Below the pieces are notes generated by a model. It was not told where the DNA came from, ran no database searches, and was given only the letters and a program-made list of their open reading frames with translations. This document shows, one piece after another, positions 1-7,238 of a DNA stretch of 32,418 nucleotides (position 1 is its first letter; each line of letters starts with the position of its first letter). The stretch spans positions 1 through 32,418 of the forward strand of contig NZ_JAUSLE010000039.1 of the NCBI RefSeq assembly GCF_030646845.1, written 5' to 3'. Source of the stretch: Rhodoferax sp. GTDB taxonomy: Bacteria; Pseudomonadota; Gammaproteobacteria; Burkholderiales; Burkholderiaceae_C. The translations under genes and the position numbers were made by a program.

Positions 1-1
1 C

Positions 2-811
2 GAACTCAAAGAACTGCGCCTGCACGGCATGGCCGCAGCGTGGGATGAATTGACTACACACGAGGGAACATCAAACGATGTGGGCATACAAACCTCGCGT
101 TGGTTGATCGAACATTTGCTGCAAGCCGAACACGCGCAACGGGCCTTTGCCTCGGTACGCCACCAGATGAAGGCGGCCAAGTTCCCGCTGCATCGTGACC
201 TGGCGGGCTTTGACTTTGAGGCGGCCAAGGTGGATCAAAAGCTGGTGAAGCAACTCTCCACACTGGACTTCACCGAAACGGCACAAAACGCGGTTCTCAT
301 TGGTGGGCCGGGCACTGGCAAGACGCACTTGGCCACGGCCATTGGGGTGGCTGGCATTGCCGCAAAAGGCAAGCGGGTACGCTTTTATTCCACGGTGGAT
401 CTGGTCAATGAGTTGGAGAAAGAAAAGCGTGAGGGCAAAGCCGGGCGTATCGCATTGGCGTTGATGCGCCTGGACTTGGTCATTCTGGATGAGCTGGGCT
501 ATTTGCCCTTCAGCCAGGCTGGAGGCGCCTTGTTGTTTCATCTGCTCTCCAAGCTGTACGAACACACCAGCGTGGTGATCACCACCAACCTGAGTTTCTC
601 GGAATGGTCGGCGGTATTTGGCGATGCCAAGATGACCACGGCGCTGCTGGACCGGCTCACCCACCATTGCCACATCGTGGAGACGGGCAACGAGTCCTAT
701 CGGTTCAGGCACAGCACCATGGCCGCCAAGACGCGCATCAAGGCCAGGGAAAGCGAGCGCAAAGGCAGCATGACTGTGCCCCCAACACAGGAGCCCGCCG
801 AGTCGTTCTGA
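2..811 (+). CDS. istB: IS21 helper ATPase IstB, 5' end outside the window
   Basis: IstB is the AAA+/DnaA-like ATPase that helps the IstA transposase select and capture target DNA. The frame is open from base 2 and reads ELKELRLHG before the first internal methionine at 29, which matches the usual IstB N-terminus, so the true start lies upstream. Counted from that methionine, Walker A (GPGTGKTH) is at about residues 93-100 and Walker B ([11 protein letters not shown]) at about 160. A C-terminal [14 protein letters not shown] segment follows, as is normal for the family. There are no internal stops, so the protein looks intact. It is followed by the element's hairpin and terminal repeats. Confidence 0.93.
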   Translation, partial: ELKELRLHGMAAAWDELTTHEGTSNDVGIQTSRWLIEHLLQAEHAQRAFASVRHQMKAAKFPLHRDLAGFDFEAAKVDQKLVKQLSTLDFTETAQNAVLIGGPGTGKTHLATAIGVAGIAAKGKRVRFYSTVDLVNELEKEKREGKAGRIALALMRLDLVILDELGYLPFSQAGGALLFHLLSKLYEHTSVVITTNLSFSEWSAVFGDAKMTTALLDRLTHHCHIVETGNESYRFRHSTMAAKTRIKARESERKGSMTVPPTQEPAESF

Positions 812-821
812 GGCAGCACGC

Positions 822-868
822 ACTGGGGAAATCCGCTACGGGCTACGCCCTTCGCTCCTTTCCCCAGT
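822..868 (+). terminator. hairpin downstream of istB
   Basis: A perfect 10-bp inverted repeat (ACTGGGGAAA at 822-831, TTTCCCCAGT at 859-868) encloses 27 bases that themselves contain a GGGC/GCCC stem. It lies 10 bases after the istB stop. There is no T-run, so it may be a factor-dependent terminator, an mRNA 3' stabiliser or a structural part of the element. Confidence 0.45.
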
Positions 869-970
869 ACAGACTCTGAACTCAAAACCAGCGAAAGGGA
901 ACAGGTCAAAAACCAGTTGTTGAGTACACTTATCCACAGTTGCTGATTCAAGAATTGGCAACCCGCCCTG

Positions 971-1012
971 GCTCAATATTGAATCGGCAGGGTGGCTCAA
1001 TATTCAATCGGC
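971..1012 (+). repeat. IS21 terminal repeats (presumed transposase-binding sites)
   Basis: Two 18-bp copies, GCTCAATATTGAATCGGC (971-988) and GCTCAATATTCAATCGGC (995-1012), differ by one base and start 24 bp apart. The second abuts the GCCGACA end. Multiple tandem terminal repeats of this kind are typical of IS21 elements. Confidence 0.75.
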
Positions 1013-1019
1013 GCCGACA

Positions 1020-1142
1020 CTCTGCGGTGGAAAACACAAGATCGACAATGCCATCAAGCTTTGTGAATTCCCTGGGTATCAAAATGTCGTGGATCCGCCG
1101 CATGCTCTCCGGGTCCTCCAGCGACTCTTTCAACTGCACCAG
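1020..1142 (-). pseudogene. gene scrap trapped between two insertion sequences
   Basis: Read on the minus strand, these 123 bases are open and protein-like (RLVQLKESLEDPESMRRIH, then DILIPREFTKLDGIVDLVF). The frame runs on one side into the IS21 end and on the other into IS3 sequence, so neither terminus of the original gene remains. I do not recognise the family. It is best read as an internal piece of a host or plasmid gene left after two insertion events. Confidence 0.4.
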
Positions 1143-1932
1143 TCGGATACTTGGCCAGCGAGTCCACATTTGCACGGGTGCTGCGCGCGCATGGGCAAAC
1201 GGCCCACCGTGGACGCGCCAAGGCCCCCAGAGCCAAACGTAAGCCTACCACCCACATCGCCACCGGGGTACGCCAGGTCTGGTGCTGGGATATGACGTAT
1301 TTGCCCGTTACCGTGGTTGGTCGCTGGTTTCACCTGTACCTGATTCTGGATCTGTACAGCCGAAAGATCGTGGGCTGGGAGGTGCATGCCAATGACAGCT
1401 CAGACCACGCGGTGCATCTGGTGCGTCGCACGGCACTGGCCGAGGGCATCGCAGCCCTGGCTGTCAAACCGGTATTGCATGGGGACAACGGTTCCACGCT
1501 CAAGGCCACCACGGTGTGGCGATGCTCGATTGGTTGGGGGTGAAACCGTCGCACTCACGCCCTCGGGTCAGTGATGACAATGCCTATGCGGAGTCGCTGT
1601 TCCGTACTGCCAAGTACCGGCCTGAGTTCCCCGTCAAAGGCTTTGCAACGCTGAAGGCTGCGCGCAATTGGGGTGCCGCATTTGTGCACTGGTACAACGT
1701 GGAGCACAAGCACAGTGGCATCCGCTATGTGTCGCCACAGCAGCGTCATGCTGGCGAAGATCACGCCATTCTGGGGGCCCGCCACGCAACAGCAAAGGAG
1801 CTCAATCCGGCACGCTGGTCGGGCCCTACGCGCAACTGGCAGCCCATGGGGCCAGTCACTCTCAACCCCGAACGCGACTCCATCATCTCGGAGTACGCAG
1901 CGGAAAAGCTTATTCAGCCGTTGGCTGCGTAA
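1143..1932 (+). pseudogene. IS3-family transposase OrfB, 5'-truncated and frameshifted
   Basis: The rve-type DDE catalytic core of an IS3-family OrfB is clear: WDMTYLP (first Asp), HGDNGS (second Asp) and DDNAYAESLFRTAKYRPEFP (Glu). Two defects make it non-functional. Homology begins abruptly at about 1143 with GYLASESTF, so orfA and the N-terminal part of OrfB are missing. A single base is also lost near 1517-1519: the frame reads KATTV, then one base is missing before AMLDWLGV, so the 5' frame stops at 1543 while the remainder runs in another frame to the stop at 1932. The right end of the element probably lies within about 30-40 bp after the stop, but I cannot place it without the left end. 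Confidence 0.88.
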
Positions 1933-2024
1933 ATCAGGCGACAACTACCTTGACGCGCGCCGCACCACACTGCGAAGCTCGATCTTGGCTTAACCACGAA
2001 AAGGCTGAACGACTCCGAATCGTT

Positions 2025-2891
2025 TCATCGACCTGTTTTGATTGATCCCCATTGGTCAAGCAGTCGTCGGTCCTGTGCACTTTCTGCTTCGATGGAGTCC
2101 TGCGGCAATTGCTTGAGACACTCTTCCAGTGCCTGAGGGTCAAGTTTCTCAACCGGCTTCGACGCCACCATAACTTGAGGTGATTTGCCATCCCAAGCGA
2201 ACGGGTTACGAAACGCTGGCGGGTCCGGTAAACAGTCATCCTTGTAGGTTGGTGGGCCGTCCGTTACAAACGGTGAGAACGAAATAGTTTTTTCAAAGAT
2301 CAGTGGTTTGCCTGTTGGGGTTGGCGGTGAGGACGGCATGTTCTCGATGGCCTTACGAGCCAGTTGCTCGGCAACCGGGGATGTGGTCCACAGCGTTTCA
2401 AGCTTTGTCAATGTCCCATCAGGCGCAATTTCTACCCGAAACCGGACGACTCCCTGGTCTCCTCCCTCGATGGCCGTGCCCATCATGCTGCGGACTTGAT
2501 GACCCCACGTGTATCGATAGCCCTTACTGTTTTTAAGTGTGTATTTGGCAGCGAAGGCCCACTCTTGTGCTGTTGGGGCGGGAGGCGCAGCCAGGGACGC
2601 CGGTTGACGCTCCGTAACTGGCTGCGCCGCTGAATTGTCCTGAGCCACTTGAATGACAGGTGCAACTGAGGAAGATGACTCTCTGGCATTGGCTTGGCCA
2701 GCGGACGCGGCTAAATTCTTTTCTGGAGGCGGCGGCAAGGCCTCCAGATAGACGATTTCCGCTTGGGGTTTAAGCGTGTCCGGCTTGTCGTTGAATCTGA
2801 TCTGGTTATTGCTAATAATCGAAAGCACGACGACATGCAACGTCACGGAGACCAGAACTGCGAAAAAGCGATTGTCTTTGTTGAGCTGCAT
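2025..2891 (-). CDS. TonB-like energy transducer with C-terminal extension
   Basis: The 288-residue protein has TonB layout. A short cytoplasmic start is followed by one membrane segment (about residues 9-27), a proline/alanine-rich periplasmic linker (about 45-110) and a TonB C-terminal domain (about 145-208: GVVRFRVEIAPDGTLTKLE, then VAEQLARKAIENMP). Such proteins couple the inner-membrane proton gradient, through ExbB/ExbD, to outer-membrane receptors. About 80 residues follow the TonB domain, rich in Pro and acidic residues and with two cysteines (C220, C258), which is not usual for TonB. No exbB, exbD or receptor gene is in the window, so it is an orphan, and its partner and role are unknown. 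The ATG at 2891 is used because it gives the complete membrane anchor; the ribosome-binding site is weak. Confidence 0.8.
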   Translation of the reverse strand: MQLNKDNRFFAVLVSVTLHVVVLSIISNNQIRFNDKPDTLKPQAEIVYLEALPPPPEKNLAASAGQANARESSSSVAPVIQVAQDNSAAQPVTERQPASLAAPPAPTAQEWAFAAKYTLKNSKGYRYTWGHQVRSMMGTAIEGGDQGVVRFRVEIAPDGTLTKLETLWTTSPVAEQLARKAIENMPSSPPTPTGKPLIFEKTISFSPFVTDGPPTYKDDCLPDPPAFRNPFAWDGKSPQVMVASKPVEKLDPQALEECLKQLPQDSIEAESAQDRRLLDQWGSIKTGR

Positions 2892-3038
2892 GAACTGCTG
2901 ATGGCTTACCCGAAGTCTTACTTTTATTCGGGCCGAGGGTGACCAGACAAACGTATTCTGAAGCTTCGAAAAATGACTCCGAATCGGGGAAATCTGTTGT
3001 TAAACGCACTTAGTTTAAACCGCTATATCGTTGGCGGC

Positions 3039-3140
3039 TTATTGATGCGTCAGACCAAGGCTGCGCATGGCTTTTTTGATCTCAATCACCAAGCCAGTCT
3101 CAATCGTGAGTTTTTCTGCGTCAGCGAGGCCAGGTTCACC
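3039..3140 (-). pseudogene. XRE/HigA-type antitoxin fragment
   Basis: On the minus strand the frame GEPGLADAEKL, then IETGLVIEIKKAMRSLGLTHQ, ends at a TAA (3039-3041). The pattern 'LGLxDAExL...KxGLxxxIxxxxxxLGLTxQ' matches the N-terminal part of XRE-family antitoxins of the HigA2/HTH_37 kind, up to the first recognition helix. The helix-turn-helix is cut off by the stop and no toxin gene is present. The segment overlaps, in another frame, the non-homologous tail of the truncated integrase, so the two remnants were joined by a deletion or recombination near 3150. Confidence 0.5.
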
Positions 3141-3700
3141 CGAGCAAGCCTAAGCAGCGCGATCACCCTATTCGCGGTAGACGGCTGCTCCACACTGATC
3201 TTGTTGAACAGCTTTTCAATGTGGGGGTACTTGATGTCCATCATTTTCAGCCCGGCAAGGTTAATGCCCGCCACGTCACTTGCGCAGAATCGCTCAAACT
3301 TGGAAAGGTCTTCGAGGTGGCTACGATTGCGCAGTTTGCTGTGACTTTCGTAGTAAGCCGTGAAAGCCTCTTGCAACGTCGCGTTCTCACGGTATGTACG
3401 CATCTTGTCAAACGGACTTTCACCCGTTGCAACTTGCCCAATGATTTCATCCATCTTGCGGCGCGCTTGGTCAATCGTCATTTCTGAAAAGACTCCCAGA
3501 GACTTGCGTTCCGGCTTCCGGTTTACTTTCCGATAGAAGATGAAAGTTTTGCGCCCACTTGATCCAACGCCCATCGCTAGACCGGGTCGATCCTCGTCGT
3601 AATAATATTTGTAGCCAGCTTCAGGCACAGGCAGTGCGATGATGTTGGTTTTGGTGATGTGAATTTTTCGAATTTCTGGCTGTGATTTTTCGGCTGGCAT
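3086..3700 (-). pseudogene. tyrosine-type integrase, N-terminal half only
   Basis: The frame encodes 204 residues, about half of a normal 400-residue integrase. Residues about 38-90 (GLAMGVGSSGRKTFIFYRK, KSLGVFSEMTIDQARRK) are the arm-type DNA-binding domain (DUF4102). Residues about 105-185 (ATLQEAFTAYYES to STANRVIALLR) are the SAM-like core-binding domain. The catalytic domain with its Arg/His/Arg/Tyr residues is absent: homology stops after IALLR and the last 20 residues are unrelated. It cannot recombine DNA, but it marks a former integrated element. The start at 3700 is the first ATG of the frame, and the upstream region carries an interspersed repeat. Confidence 0.85.
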
Positions 3701-3753
3701 GGCTAAAGACCTGAATTTTGATTGCTACTCAATTGCGCTCATTAGCGAGACTT

Positions 3754-3800
3754 GCTGCAATTTTGATAGCGGTTCCGTTGCTATAGCGGAAGGCTTTTTT
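3754..3800 (+). repeat. interspersed repeat, copy 1
   Basis: This copy starts GCTGCAATTTTGATAGCG, then 18 bases, then AAGGCT and a T-run. It shares with the copies at 14849 and 24208, and with the one inside ispD, an ATAGC(T/G) block and an A(A/G)GGC block separated by exactly 18 bases. It lies between the integrase start and the small gene at 3906. Confidence 0.6.
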
Positions 3801-3905
3801 CCGGTGATGTCAGTACGCTACTGCGGTCACCAGCGATTTTGCCGCCTGCATAATTCGTGCACCCGCTTCAACACCCAGCACCCGCACCACATCGTCTCAA
3901 GAAGC

Positions 3906-4265
3906 ATGACCAAGAAGTCCATCAAAGCGTCATTGGAATCCACCTTCCTTCAAGGCGGTCCGTTCAGCGCAGATCTGTTGAACAGCGTGCTGATGAACTT
4001 TAACGACGAATTGGAGGAGTCCTTACACAACGATGCTGACGATGCCCTCATTTTTGTGGTGGAAGACGCCCGTGATGTCGCTCTGCTGCTGATCGAGTGG
4101 GACGGGGTAGTGCTGCAGAACGAAAAGACCTTAGAACGCCTGCAGCAAATGTGGAAGCACAACTACACCGCAAATATGCAGAAGCTCATCCCAGTTTTTC
4201 TTGACCATCTGAAACAAGGCATGTTGGCGGTGACTGGCGTCAAGTGGATCGAGGCACCAGTCTGA
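3906..4265 (+). CDS. hypothetical protein, 119 residues
   Basis: I do not recognise this gene. The protein starts MTKKSIKASLEST and is mostly helical-looking and acidic in the middle (NDELEESLHNDADDALIFVVEDARDV would be one continuous region), with no signal peptide, membrane span or obvious catalytic motif. The frame is open further upstream to 3699, but that stretch is cysteine-rich, crosses the interspersed repeat and does not look coding, so I choose the ATG at 3906, preceded by an AAGAAG sequence. It lies 16 bp before the 72-residue gene on the same strand, which suggests the two are co-transcribed cargo of the former mobile element. Confidence 0.6.
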   Translation: MTKKSIKASLESTFLQGGPFSADLLNSVLMNFNDELEESLHNDADDALIFVVEDARDVALLLIEWDGVVLQNEKTLERLQQMWKHNYTANMQKLIPVFLDHLKQGMLAVTGVKWIEAPV

Positions 4266-4281
4266 CTAAACTCATACCACC

Positions 4282-4500
4282 ATGCCCATCGAGTCCATCC
4301 CCAAATTCACCGACCCTGCAGCCAAGCTGTGGGCCAATGTGCCATCCCACGCCAAGAAGCTACTGCTGTCTAACGTCCGGTGCCGTCATGAGGTCACTAT
4401 CACTGACTTTGCCGGGAAGGTCGTGGGTGGGGACTTGGTGCTTCAGGGTTTGTGTTCGGAATGCCGTGGTGACGTGGCAAGGGTGATTGAGATGGGGTGA
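4282..4500 (+). CDS. small Cys-containing protein, 72 residues
   Basis: This short protein has Cys34, followed closely by a His (CRHEVTITDF), and a later CxxC pair (LCSECRGDVARVIE). A single zinc or metal site made from these residues is possible, but the spacing matches no family I can name. It sits 16 bp after the 119-residue gene and probably shares its transcript. No strong ribosome-binding site precedes the ATG, so translation may depend on the upstream gene. Function unknown. Confidence 0.55.
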   Translation: MPIESIPKFTDPAAKLWANVPSHAKKLLLSNVRCRHEVTITDFAGKVVGGDLVLQGLCSECRGDVARVIEMG

Positions 4501-4654
4501 AGGGGGAGTACTGATGCAATCCGCTCATATGATGCTCCTGCTCCGTTGATTCACACAAAGAAAATGATTGTTGTCAATAGCGCGGCTTGATTCTTGCGAT
4601 CAAATTGAGGACCCGCAAGACTACGCGAACTGCGCAAAGGCAGTAATAAATACA

Positions 4655-5147
4655 ATGCGTTCCATCATTCGCCGTCCGCACCTGACTCGTGTCATCTACT
4701 ATGGCCTTGTCGTCTTTTACTGCACCCCGGCGAGCGTGGCAGCCCAGGTGCCTGTCGTGCGCGATCTGGGTACGCTGGGCGAAACCTACAGCTTTCCCAT
4801 GGACATGGACAATGCCGACAAAGTGATGGACCATGCCTTCACAGCCAGCAATGCGGTCCAGCGCACCACGTTGACCAGAACTTTGGGCGGCAATTCCGTT
4901 GTAGGTGCGCTGGGCAGTACCCCTGGTCTCGCCATCGGCATTGACAACAGCGGACCCGTGGTGGGCTATGCCTACAGAGTCCATAGTGCTGTCGAGCACA
5001 CCACGATGTTCAGCACCTCGGGCCGCGCCAACATCGATCTGGGCACGCCGGGTGGCGCCTATAGTTACGCCCGCGACAGCGACATCAACCTTTGGTGGGC
5101 GGTTCCACATTGAATAGCGGTCAATATTACGCGGGTCGGCTTATGTT
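4655..5147 (+). pseudogene. HAF-repeat exported protein, broken
   Basis: The frame from the ATG at 4655 begins with an apparent signal peptide (basic start, hydrophobic YYGLVVFYCTPASVAAQ). It continues with repeats of the HAF type: DLGTLGETYSFPMDMDNADKV, then a second unit GLAIGIDNSGPVVGYAY, and a third DLGTPGGAYSYARDSDI. These repeats occur in long secreted proteins of several hundred residues. Here the frame ends after 152 residues at 5113 in the middle of a repeat. In the next frame the repeat pattern resumes (LVGGSTLNSGQYYAG) and fades by about 5147, so a one-base loss near 5091 and a 3' truncation are likely. Confidence 0.6.
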
Positions 5148-5200
5148 CGGAATGAATCGCCCCGCTAAACTGAAGCACATGCAATTACTGAAAGAAAACA

Positions 5201-5506
5201 ATGTTTGACAAAAGCGGGCAATGGATACACCTTGAGACGTTCGAGGATTTTGACAACGGCTTGTCAGACCTGATTGACCTCTGGTCCAGTACCTCAAAGA
5301 CGGCAACCAAAACCGTCAAAGAGTCGGCACTCGCTCATTTCAAGGAAGACCTGGAAGCCGCCGTACTCAAATGGATCGACAACAGAGCCAAGTCCAAGAA
5401 ATACGCTTCCATTGGTGAAGAGCTGGCTGAGTTTGAAGAAGCTCTGAACGAACGCTCAGCCGGTACCGGCAACAAGGCGCCTGCCAAGGCGAAGAAGACG
5501 CCCTGA
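5201..5506 (+). CDS. hypothetical protein with basic tail, 101 residues
   Basis: I do not recognise this protein. It starts MFDKSGQWIHLETFEDF, is predicted mostly helical, has acidic and amphipathic stretches (ALAHFKEDLEAAVLKWID, EELAEFEEALNER), and ends in a Lys/Ala/Pro tail (KAPAKAKKTP) of the sort seen in nucleic-acid-binding or disordered tails. A purine-rich AAAGAAA lies about 6 bases before the ATG. It follows the broken HAF gene and converges on the small gene at 5599. Confidence 0.5.
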   Translation: MFDKSGQWIHLETFEDFDNGLSDLIDLWSSTSKTATKTVKESALAHFKEDLEAAVLKWIDNRAKSKKYASIGEELAEFEEALNERSAGTGNKAPAKAKKTP

Positions 5507-5569
5507 GTATCCCCAGGGCGGATGCCCTATGACAACTCTGCAGGTTCTGCCTTGCTTCGGCCGGAGGTA

Positions 5570-5591
5570 GACGCCGTGGCAAGCAGGCGTC
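5570..5591. terminator. possible shared hairpin between convergent genes
   Basis: GACGCC (5570-5575) and GGCGTC (5586-5591) form a 6-bp stem with a 10-base loop between the convergent genes ending at 5506 and 5599. No T-run follows on either strand, so the call is weak. Confidence 0.2.
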
Positions 5592-5598
5592 AGCTCAA

Positions 5599-5889
5599 TC
5601 AGATTTCAAATGTGTAAACCATGGCGGCTGCCCGATCGTCGGCGCTGTGGCCCTGCAGAGCGCGATCCCATTCGGGACCGAGCGCCCCAACTTCAGGCTC
5701 CAGGCCAATCGTCATCGTCGCGACCTCCTCAGCAGCGCCATCGAACTCGGCCACTTGTTCGCGAGTTTCCAGAAACAGTCGCGCGACCATATAGCCGCCA
5801 GAGTCGATCAGCACCAGGTAGCGCGAGGGCTGTCGATGCGACCCGTGATTGTGCTTTCGCGGTGTTTCCATGCCGAAGGTTTGACTCAT
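5599..5889 (-). CDS. hypothetical protein, about 96 residues
   Basis: I do not recognise the family. The middle and end read as a real protein (SRYLVLIDSGGYMVARLFLE, VAEFDGAAEEVATMTIGLEP), with an alternating beta-like N-terminal part and an acidic C-terminal part. The frame extends upstream to 6084, but the extra residues look non-coding. The ATG at 5889 and an internal ATG at 5871 are both possible starts, and neither has a good ribosome-binding site. TATATA lies directly before 5889, which would suit a promoter -10 for the shorter form. Confidence 0.45.
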   Translation of the reverse strand: MSQTFGMETPRKHNHGSHRQPSRYLVLIDSGGYMVARLFLETREQVAEFDGAAEEVATMTIGLEPEVGALGPEWDRALQGHSADDRAAAMVYTFEI

Positions 5890-6347
5890 GTATATATGTT
5901 GCCACACATCCGAAATCCGGGAAGTCGATGAGGCATTCGCCAAGGGCTGGTCAAGGCGAATTTCAGGCTTGCAGACAACTGACACAGAGGGTTCCCGCTG
6001 GACCTGCGCCAAAGTCATGGGGCACCTGACCTGATTCCTGGGGTCACGACCAACGCGTTCCCAGACGCCAGGCCATTTCTGCACAGCAGGTCTACTTCTG
6101 ATTCCGACAGAAAACTGAACGATTGCCCTCCCGGCTACTCAATAGGTTGTGCCGCAGCGGTCATATATATGTGCGCTATCGAACCGACTGGCAATTTCAG
6201 AACTGGCCCAATGAGCACAGCTTGGTTGCAACAGATCTATTTTGTTGCAGCAGCTCAGGACACTCGATCACGGAACTCAACGGTCAGAGATCTGTCTTTG
6301 ACGATTGGGTATATGAGTCGAAGATGACCCATGGAAAGGACCCCGAG
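5890..6347. other. 458-bp stretch without a convincing gene
   Basis: Open frames here are short or have unnatural composition. The only visible structures are two copies of a TATATATG string (about 5890-5897 and 6166-6173) and a 7-bp inverted repeat TGCAACA/TGTTGCA (6227-6233, 6243-6249). It probably holds the promoters of the flanking divergent small genes plus decayed sequence. Confidence 0.4.
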
Positions 6348-6584
6348 ATGCAACGTTCCACCTCCACTCCAATACCAGCAGACCATATCCGCGCCAGCGT
6401 TCGTCCACTATGTGCGCGGTGCGGGGGAGATTTGATTCGAACCCATAGACGACCAATCGATCATTTTTGGAGCCTGTTTGTCCCTGTTCATCGTTTCCGC
6501 TGTAGCCGATTTTCGTGCCATTGGATCGGTAACCTTCGGGTCGACGCCAGTGCGGCAAGTTCGGGCGCAGTGACGCCCCATTAA
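6348..6584 (+). CDS. small zinc-ribbon-like protein, 78 residues
   Basis: The protein contains LCARCGGDLIRTHRRPIDHFW followed by a second cysteine pair in FRCSRFSCHWIGNLRV. CxxCGG ... RRxxDxxxxLFVPVxRxRCxxxxCxWxG is a pattern I associate with small betaproteobacterial proteins having a four-cysteine zinc site, possibly nucleic-acid-binding; no enzymatic motif is present. An ATG at 6324 is in frame, but the ATG at 6348 has AAAGGA seven bases upstream, so I choose it. It converges with another small cysteine-pair protein at 6637-7002. Confidence 0.6.
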   Translation: MQRSTSTPIPADHIRASVRPLCARCGGDLIRTHRRPIDHFWSLFVPVHRFRCSRFSCHWIGNLRVDASAASSGAVTPH

Positions 6585-6636
6585 TACAAGTTCACTTCGA
6601 GGTTTGACCGTTCAGGTCCCTGGCACACCATGCCGG

Positions 6637-7002
6637 CTAAGGATTGCCATGCCTGGGCGAGGAAGCCGCCTGAACTGCGCTCTCGTTGAGGCGGGCGTTG
6701 ATGGGAACGTTCAGAGAGGTCCCGACGCGCGTGTCGAAATATTCTTCAGGCTCACCGCTAAAAAAGGAAGATGAGTCGACCGGCAGAATGCCAACCCAGA
6801 TCGACAACAGGACCAGACTCCCGGCGGTGAAACCCAACACAACGACGGGAAGCGCCCATCGCATGACGTGGCGCCGTCGCCTTCGACGAACAAACTTGAC
6901 TCCGGCGCTCTGGCACCTCCAGCAGATGTATTCCGCATAGCGGTTCTTGTGGCAATCTTGGCGGTCAACGGTGGTGCCGCAGGCGGAACAAACTTTAAAC
7001 AT
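6637..7002 (-). CDS. zinc-ribbon membrane protein, 121 residues
   Basis: The protein starts MFKVCSACGTTVDRQDCHKNR, followed by YICWRCQSAG: two CxxC pairs that should form a zinc ribbon. An arginine-rich stretch (about residues 39-44) precedes one membrane segment (about 48-69, MRWALPVVVLGFTAGSLVLL), and a C-terminal part of about 50 residues with acidic patches follows. By the positive-inside rule the ribbon should face the cytoplasm and the tail the periplasm. The frame can extend upstream to a TTG at 7092, but the ATG at 7002 starts right at the conserved-looking ribbon. Function unknown. Confidence 0.6.
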   Translation of the reverse strand: MFKVCSACGTTVDRQDCHKNRYAEYICWRCQSAGVKFVRRRRRRHVMRWALPVVVLGFTAGSLVLLSIWVGILPVDSSSFFSGEPEEYFDTRVGTSLNVPINARLNESAVQAASSPRHGNP

Positions 7003-7238
7003 ATCGGGTGGATCAAACGAATTGGCCGAAGGCCGTCCTTGCACATGAGCAAAGACGCATTTTCTGTGTCCAAATGTATCCTCTGCTGACAATTGTCAAG
7101 TGTCTGCGTTTTTCCGCAGTTGGACGGGGCAGATAAACTCGGAGCTCCCGACTGGCTGCCATGCGGCGAACCTCTGCCAGACTGGCATCCATCAAGACAG
7201 CTTTGAAGCGCCGCGAACTTATCAAGTGAATCAATCCA

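Larger units (their letters stand above)
1..1019 (+). mobile_element. IS21-family insertion sequence, right-hand part
   Basis: This is the 3' portion of an IS21-type element. It contains the helper gene istB, a hairpin behind it, and a terminal region with two near-identical 18-bp repeats. The element appears to end with the CA at 1018-1019: the last bases read GGCGCCGACA, which gives an inverted end starting TGTCGGCGCC, and IS21 elements usually have TG...CA ends with several transposase-binding repeats. The left end and the transposase gene istA lie before the window, so the target duplication cannot be checked. The exact right boundary is inferred from the terminal motif. Confidence 0.8.

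Noticed and set aside
3699..3905. Upstream extension of the 119-residue gene
   Set aside because: The extension crosses the interspersed repeat and the integrase promoter region and has composition unlike the rest of the protein.
5515..5528. Small hairpin AGGGC/GCCCT after the 101-residue gene
   Set aside because: Only five base pairs and no T-run; too weak to call a terminator.
6425..6450. tRNA-like GATTCGAACC string
   Set aside because: The flanking bases do not form a T-stem or acceptor stem on either strand, and the string lies within the coding sequence of the small zinc-ribbon protein.
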